Part shown: one piece after another, positions 60,197-64,000 of the stretch
Position numbering within the stretch: position 1 is the stretch's first letter
How the letters are laid out: each line of letters opens with the position of its first letter
The notes under the pieces: model-generated
The model's input: only the letters and a program-made list of their open reading frames with translations
Databases searched by the model: none
What the model was told of the DNA's origin: nothing
Position numbers and translations under genes: made by a program
Source of the DNA: Microbispora hainanensis
Lineage (GTDB): Bacteria; Actinomycetota; Actinomycetes; Streptosporangiales; Streptosporangiaceae
Assembly: GCF_006874475.1 (NCBI RefSeq)
Contig: NZ_VIRM01000034.1
Location: 38,298 to 102,297 of the forward strand
Direction of reading: 5' to 3'
DNA: 64,000 nt

Positions 60197-60829
60197 ATGC
60201 GCATCACAGTCTTCGGGGCGACCGGGAACGTGGGCAGGCGCGTCGTCGCCGAGGCCGTGTCCCGCGGACACGAGGTGACCGGGGTGTCCCGCAATCCGGT
60301 GCGGCTCGCCGGGCTGCCCGGCGAGGTGCGGGCCCGGGTCGGCGACGCGACCGACGTGCACGACGCCGTCGCGCTGACCACCGGGCAGGAAGTCGTGATC
60401 ACCGCGACCTGCCCGGCGCCCGGCGAGGAGCACCAGCTCGCCACGGTCGCCACCACCCTGCTCTCGGCGTGCGCCAAGACCGGCGCGCGCCTGCTGCTCG
60501 TCGGCGGCGCGGGCAGCCTGACCATCGAGGGCGGCGGTCGCCTCATGGACCGGGAGGGCTATCCGTCCTTCCTGCTGCCGATCGCGTCGGCATGCGTCGA
60601 CCAGCTTGCGGCCTGCCGGGCCGACACCACCGCCGACTGGGCCTACCTGAGCCCGGCCGACCTGCTCGTCCCGGGTGAGCGGACCGGTCACTATCGGCTG
60701 GGCGCCGACGAGCTGGTGGTCGACGCCGGCGGCGAGTCCCGGATCTCAATGGAGGACCTCGCGGTGGCGCTGCTGGACGAGGCCGAGCACCCGCGCCACC
60801 TCCGGACCCGTTTCACCGTCGCCTACTGA
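60197..60829 (+). CDS. NAD(P)-binding atypical SDR (NmrA/YwnB-like)
   Basis: 210 residues. ITVFGATGNVGRRVVAEAVS is the N-terminal dinucleotide-binding loop; LLLVGGAGSLTIEGGGRLMD and DWAYLSPADLLVPGERTGHY are typical of the YwnB/SDR_a5 group, which lack the usual Tyr-Lys pair. Often redox sensors or reductases of quinone-like compounds. AGGAAG lies upstream of the ATG. The pairing with MarR is common in actinomycetes and points to a stress-response target. Confidence 0.87.
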   Translation: MRITVFGATGNVGRRVVAEAVSRGHEVTGVSRNPVRLAGLPGEVRARVGDATDVHDAVALTTGQEVVITATCPAPGEEHQLATVATTLLSACAKTGARLLLVGGAGSLTIEGGGRLMDREGYPSFLLPIASACVDQLAACRADTTADWAYLSPADLLVPGERTGHYRLGADELVVDAGGESRISMEDLAVALLDEAEHPRHLRTRFTVAY

Positions 60830-60910
60830 TCTCGCGACCCCCGTCTTACCGTCGCATACCGCGACCCGGTTCACGGTCGCGTAGCGACGTCGACCCGGAG
60901 ACGCTCCTGT

Positions 60911-60944
60911 GAACGGCCGGACAGCCCGCGCTTTCCGGCCGTTC
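60911..60944 (+). terminator. rho-independent terminator
   Basis: An 11-bp stem, GAACGGCCGGA / TCCGGCCGTTC, 12-base loop, followed by CTTTTCTG. One of the few hairpins in the window with a T-tract. It ends the NAD(P)-binding gene transcript. Confidence 0.85.
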
Positions 60945-60966
60945 CTTTTCTGTCGGATCCGGTCTC

Positions 60967-60972
60967 TATACT
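60967..60972 (+). promoter_or_regulatory. -10 element of the TPR gene, leaderless
   Basis: TATACT, 7 bases before the ATG at 60980; no ribosome binding site fits. No good -35 hexamer is visible because the terminator's T-tract occupies that position. Confidence 0.55.
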
Positions 60973-60979
60973 CCCGGGC

Positions 60980-62449
60980 ATGTCAAGATCGCCGTCCCCA
61001 CTCGACATCGCGTACGCCCTTCTGGAAGAGGGCCGTCTCATCGACGCGGAACAGCTCCTGGTGAAGGAGCTGGGGAAGGCCGAGAGCGGGCACGGCCACG
61101 GGAGCCCGCAATGGGCGTCGGCCCAGTGCGATCTCGGCAACCTCCTGTTCAGCTCCGGCCAGCTCGACCGGGCCGTGGACTGCTATCGCAGCGCCTGCTC
61201 CTATCCGCCGGCCGGCGACCGGGAGGCGTACAAGGACCACCTCACCTATCGGCTCAATCTCGGCACCGTGCTGACGATGGCCGGGCGGCTCGACGAGGCC
61301 GAGGACGAGTTGCGGCGCAATGTCCAGGAGCGGCACGACTTCTACGGTCGTGAGCATCCCGGTTACGCCTACGCCCTGGAGCCCTTGGCCGACGTCCTGC
61401 TCCGGCGTGGTGACGTCGGCCAGGCGCGTCAGGTCGTGGAAGAGGCGGTCGGCACGTTCTGGCGGAACGGCCACGAGCGGGTCGCCACAGCGCTCGCGCT
61501 ACGGGCGGAGATCATCGTGGCCTCCGGCGGCGGCGAACCCGCCTTCGCGGATCTGGAGCGGCTGCCGGACGGCATCGTCGAGCAGATCGCACTCACCGTG
61601 ATGAACCGGGCCGGTCAGGACCCGGCGACCGGCAGGGCGGTGCTCACCGCCCTGGTCGCCGCCCTGGAGGAACGGCTCGGACCCGATCACCAGGCGACGC
61701 TCAACGCGCTGTCGCAACTGGCGAACACCGGCCACGACATCGGCGACGAAGCGGGCCGGGTGCGGGCGATCGAGAAAGTGCTCGCCTCCTACGACCGGCA
61801 GGGCCGGGCGGAGGACGCGCTCATGGCGGCGCTCGGCCTCGCCATGGCGCAGGACGACGCCGGCGACACCGCCGGCGCACTGCGGACGTTCGAGGACGCG
61901 TGGGCGCGGGCGGACCGCATCGGCCGTCACGAGCTGCGTGCCCAGGTGCTGCGCAACTGGGGGCTGGCCCTGTCGGCCGCGGGCCGTACGGACGAGGCGG
62001 AGCGGCGTCTGCGCGACGCCGTGGCCGAGGCCGATCGCGGGCACGACCACGAGATGCTCGGCCGCTCGCGAATCGCGCTCGGCCTGTTCCTGCAGCACGA
62101 GGAACGGCTGGCCGAGGCACGCCAGGTGGTGGAGGCCGGGCTGTCGACGCTCGACGTCGCGCACCCCGACGCGATCACCGGGCGCAGCCACCTCGGCGCC
62201 ATCGTCCAAGGCCGCGCCTGCGGCTGCGGAGACGTCCAGGGCACGATCGCCGAGGCGTTCCGCGAGTTCGTCATCACCAGGTTGCCGGCAGACCTCCTTG
62301 AGGACCTCGACGTGGCCGTGGAGGACGGCGAGTTCGCGATCCAGGTGCGGCTTCGCCGGAAACCGGAAGCGGCCGAGATCGAGCACATGAACCGGCTCAT
62401 CGAGAGCGCGAACGCCGAGTTCCGCGGCCGGTTGACCTCCTCGAGGTAG
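60980..62449 (+). CDS. tetratricopeptide-repeat protein
   Basis: 489 residues, all helical. Repeats are visible as AQCDLGNLLFSSGQLDRAVD, LNLGTVLTMAGRLDEAEDEL, LEPLADVLLRRGDVGQARQV, LRNWGLALSAAGRTDEAERR and RIALGLFLQHEERLAEARQV. The C-terminal ~90 residues include RACGCGDVQGTIAEAFREFV and AVEDGEFAIQVRLRRKPEAA, possibly a separate small domain. No enzyme domain; a protein-protein scaffold. Partner unknown. Confidence 0.85.
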   Translation: MSRSPSPLDIAYALLEEGRLIDAEQLLVKELGKAESGHGHGSPQWASAQCDLGNLLFSSGQLDRAVDCYRSACSYPPAGDREAYKDHLTYRLNLGTVLTMAGRLDEAEDELRRNVQERHDFYGREHPGYAYALEPLADVLLRRGDVGQARQVVEEAVGTFWRNGHERVATALALRAEIIVASGGGEPAFADLERLPDGIVEQIALTVMNRAGQDPATGRAVLTALVAALEERLGPDHQATLNALSQLANTGHDIGDEAGRVRAIEKVLASYDRQGRAEDALMAALGLAMAQDDAGDTAGALRTFEDAWARADRIGRHELRAQVLRNWGLALSAAGRTDEAERRLRDAVAEADRGHDHEMLGRSRIALGLFLQHEERLAEARQVVEAGLSTLDVAHPDAITGRSHLGAIVQGRACGCGDVQGTIAEAFREFVITRLPADLLEDLDVAVEDGEFAIQVRLRRKPEAAEIEHMNRLIESANAEFRGRLTSSR

Positions 62450-62755
62450 TCCCGGCCGGCGCAGACAGCGTCGCGCACACATCGTCGCGCACACACAGGG
62501 CTGCACACGCGTGGCCACGCATGGGGGCCGGCACGGGATGGTGCACGAGGCTGCACACACAGAGCTGCACACACGGGGGCCGTGCACAGGGGCCGGGCAC
62601 AGGGGCCGTGCACAGGGGCCGCAGACAGCGCCACACACGCGGCCCCGCGCGAACGGCCCCGCACGCTCGGGGCCACACACAACGCCGCGCCTATGGCCCG
62701 CCGTCCGATGGCGTGGCACCATGTGCGGAGTCTCCCGTTCCGGAAGGGTCGGTCG
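62450..62755. other. 306-bp repeat-rich intergenic region
   Basis: Rich in GCACACA and GGGGCCGTGCACA units (see 62576-62627). No gene is seen. GGAAGG at about 62741-62746 serves the methyltransferase. Confidence 0.6.
62576..62627. repeat. 13-bp tandem repeat, GGGGCCGTGCACA x4
   Basis: Units at 62576, 62589, 62602 and 62615, the second and fourth with small changes. Purely non-coding slippage-type repeat. Confidence 0.85.
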
Positions 62756-63382
62756 ATGCGGGCGCTCACAGATGCCGACGTACGCCGGGTGTTCGACCGG
62801 CTGGCGGATCGGTACGACAACCAGATGCTGACCTGGGAGCGCCGCCTGCTGCCGGGCAGCCGCGAGTGGGCCGTCAGGCAGGCGCGCGGTCACGTCGTGG
62901 AGATCGCGGTGGGCACCGGGCTCAACCTTCCGCTGTACGACGCCGGCACCACGGTCGTCGGGATCGAGTTGTCCGAGCGCATGCTGGAGCTGGCGCGGCG
63001 GCGGGTGGCTCAGGCCGGCCTCGGTGAGCGGGTTGAGCTGCGGCAGGGCGACGTGCAGCGCCTGGACCTGCCCGACGGCGTCGCCGACACGGTCGTGTCC
63101 ACGTTCACGATGTGCACCATCCCCGATCCGCTGGCCGCCGCCCGCGAGGCGTATCGCGTGCTCAAGCCGGGCGGGCGGTTCGTGCTGGCCGAGCACGGGC
63201 CGTCGAGCAGCCCGGTCATCCGGGCCGGGATGCGGCTGCTGGAGCCGCTGTCGGTGCGGTTCCAGGCCGACTACCTCACCCGCGATCCCCGGCCCTACCT
63301 GCAGCAGGCCGGTTTCGCGATCGAGTCGGTGACGCGGGCGACCCGCGGGATCAGTTTCCGGGTGCTCGCCGTCCGCCCCTGA
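62756..63382 (+). CDS. class I SAM-dependent methyltransferase (UbiE-like)
   Basis: 208 residues. VVEIAVGTGLNLPLYDAGTT is motif I, VVGIELSERMLELARRR the adenosine-binding loop, DGVADTVVSTFTMCTIPDPL motif II and AYRVLKPGGRFVLAEHGPSS motif III. It resembles UbiE/COQ5 and the phospholipid N-methyltransferases annotated nearby in many actinomycetes. Substrate unknown. The ATG at 62756 matches the family N-terminus; the frame is open upstream only through repeats. Confidence 0.87.
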   Translation: MRALTDADVRRVFDRLADRYDNQMLTWERRLLPGSREWAVRQARGHVVEIAVGTGLNLPLYDAGTTVVGIELSERMLELARRRVAQAGLGERVELRQGDVQRLDLPDGVADTVVSTFTMCTIPDPLAAAREAYRVLKPGGRFVLAEHGPSSSPVIRAGMRLLEPLSVRFQADYLTRDPRPYLQQAGFAIESVTRATRGISFRVLAVRP

Positions 63383-64000
63383 CCCGAACGCCGCAAAGCT
63401 GCGGTCCTGCGCGCCGAGGACCGTCGCGAGGGGTGATCCACGAACCTCGGCCGATTCGGTCACCGGGCCGGAAGGCATCTGCGGGGTGTTCGCGGACCTT
63501 GGGTCGGTCGAACACCGTGCCGGACGGCACCTCCGGTCCTCGCGAAGCCCGCTCCGCTCCACCCTCGAAATTCCTCGCAAGCTCGGAACTTCCGCTGGCT
63601 CCGGTCTTGGGCACAACGCTTCCGGCCTTCACCGTCCCCTGTGACCCGGCGCGCCCCCTTCAGCCTTCACAGAGCCCGCGTAGCCGGCGCGCCCCTTCCG
63701 ACCGTCACAACGCCCCTATGCCGGGCGGGGCCTCTCTAGCGCTCACGGAGCCCGCGTAGCCGGCGCGCCCCTTCCCGCTGTCACAACGCCCCTATGCCGG
63801 CCGCGACCTCTACAACCCTCACGGAGCCCGCGTCGTCGGTGGCCCTTCCGGCTCGCGCACGTGGACCGCACACTGGACCGCACACCTGGACCGCAGCCCC
63901 GACGACGGCCCGGAAAGGCTCTGCGAGCACGTCTCGGGGCGGGACGTCGTATCGGGGGCTGCCTCACATGGTTGGGGTTCCATGTCTTTGCAGGTCAGGA
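63383..64000. other. 618-bp terminal region without a recognisable gene
   Basis: I find no protein-like frame with a ribosome binding site on either strand. It contains 76-bp tandem repeats (63672 onward) and an inverted GTGCCG/CGGCAC near 63518-63530. Confidence 0.6.
63672..63850. repeat. 76-bp tandem repeat, about 2.4 copies
   Basis: Copies start at 63672, 63748 and 63824 with GAGCCCGCGT. Each includes GCGCCCCTTCC and, in the first two, GTCACAACGCCCCTATGCCG. A degenerate fragment lies before the first copy. No conserved spacer pattern, so not CRISPR. Confidence 0.75.

Noticed and set aside
63672..63850. Possible CRISPR array
   Set aside because: The repeated unit is the whole 76-bp stretch with no unique spacers, and no cas genes are present.

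Overview
The window is GC-rich chromosomal DNA from a filamentous actinomycete. The sequence shows many GTG starts, several leaderless-type promoters, a BldC developmental regulator and the purF-purM-DUF3073-valine dehydrogenase-bldC order known from Streptomyces and relatives. F420-type oxidoreductase, GAF-ANTAR and STAS genes also fit. I favour the Streptosporangiales, but the sequence alone does not prove the genus. I see no rRNA, tRNA, insertion sequence, CRISPR array or replication origin.

1-9.0 kb holds small regulatory and transport units: the end of an XRE regulator, a methyltransferase, a divergent oxidoreductase/TetR pair, two tandem collagen-like secreted proteins that share an almost identical 275-bp segment, and two drug-efflux type MFS genes around a TetR gene with a double GTACATGTAC operator. 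9.0-16.4 kb is conserved core: an SCP-like protein, a DUF4190 membrane protein, purF-purM, DUF3073, valine/leucine dehydrogenase and bldC. 16.6-28.7 kb holds TetR and LacI regulators, an amidase and a GH20 hexosaminidase (cell-wall or chitin turnover), a DUF4037 protein, a pentapeptide-repeat protein, pyrD with a small metal-binding protein, and a STAS/GAF-ANTAR pair. 29-43 kb holds an F420-type oxidoreductase, dihydrolipoyl dehydrogenase, a three-gene envelope operon with a metallopeptidase-like lipoprotein, and an unusual locus (35.7-40.7 kb): an HD 5'-nucleotidase with an antisense-overlapping tail, an unknown membrane protein, a Mom-like GNAT fused to a YunG-like Cys-His-Asp domain, and a WYL regulator. 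A secreted arabinofuranosidase-like glycosidase follows.

43-51 kb carries a fused hydantoinase/oxoprolinase, an MFS transporter, a polyketide-cyclase-like protein and a secreted beta-helix protein under a LacI-type palindrome.

51.1-60.1 kb is the most interesting part: a TrpF-like protein lacking the catalytic Cys, a uracil phosphoribosyltransferase, an indigoidine-synthetase-type NRPS joined in frame to a 4-oxalocrotonate-tautomerase domain, and a pseudouridine-5'-phosphate glycosidase (PsuG/IndA type). A NepI-like nucleoside-efflux MFS gene and its MarR regulator lie divergently. NRPS + PsuG + uracil phosphoribosyltransferase + transporter is the logic reported for minimycin/indigoidine clusters, so a C-nucleoside or indigoidine-related product with built-in self-protection is a reasonable inference. 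The TrpF-like protein and the tautomerase are the parts I cannot place in that scheme.

The last 3.9 kb holds an NAD(P)-binding protein, a TPR protein, a methyltransferase and repeat-rich non-coding DNA.
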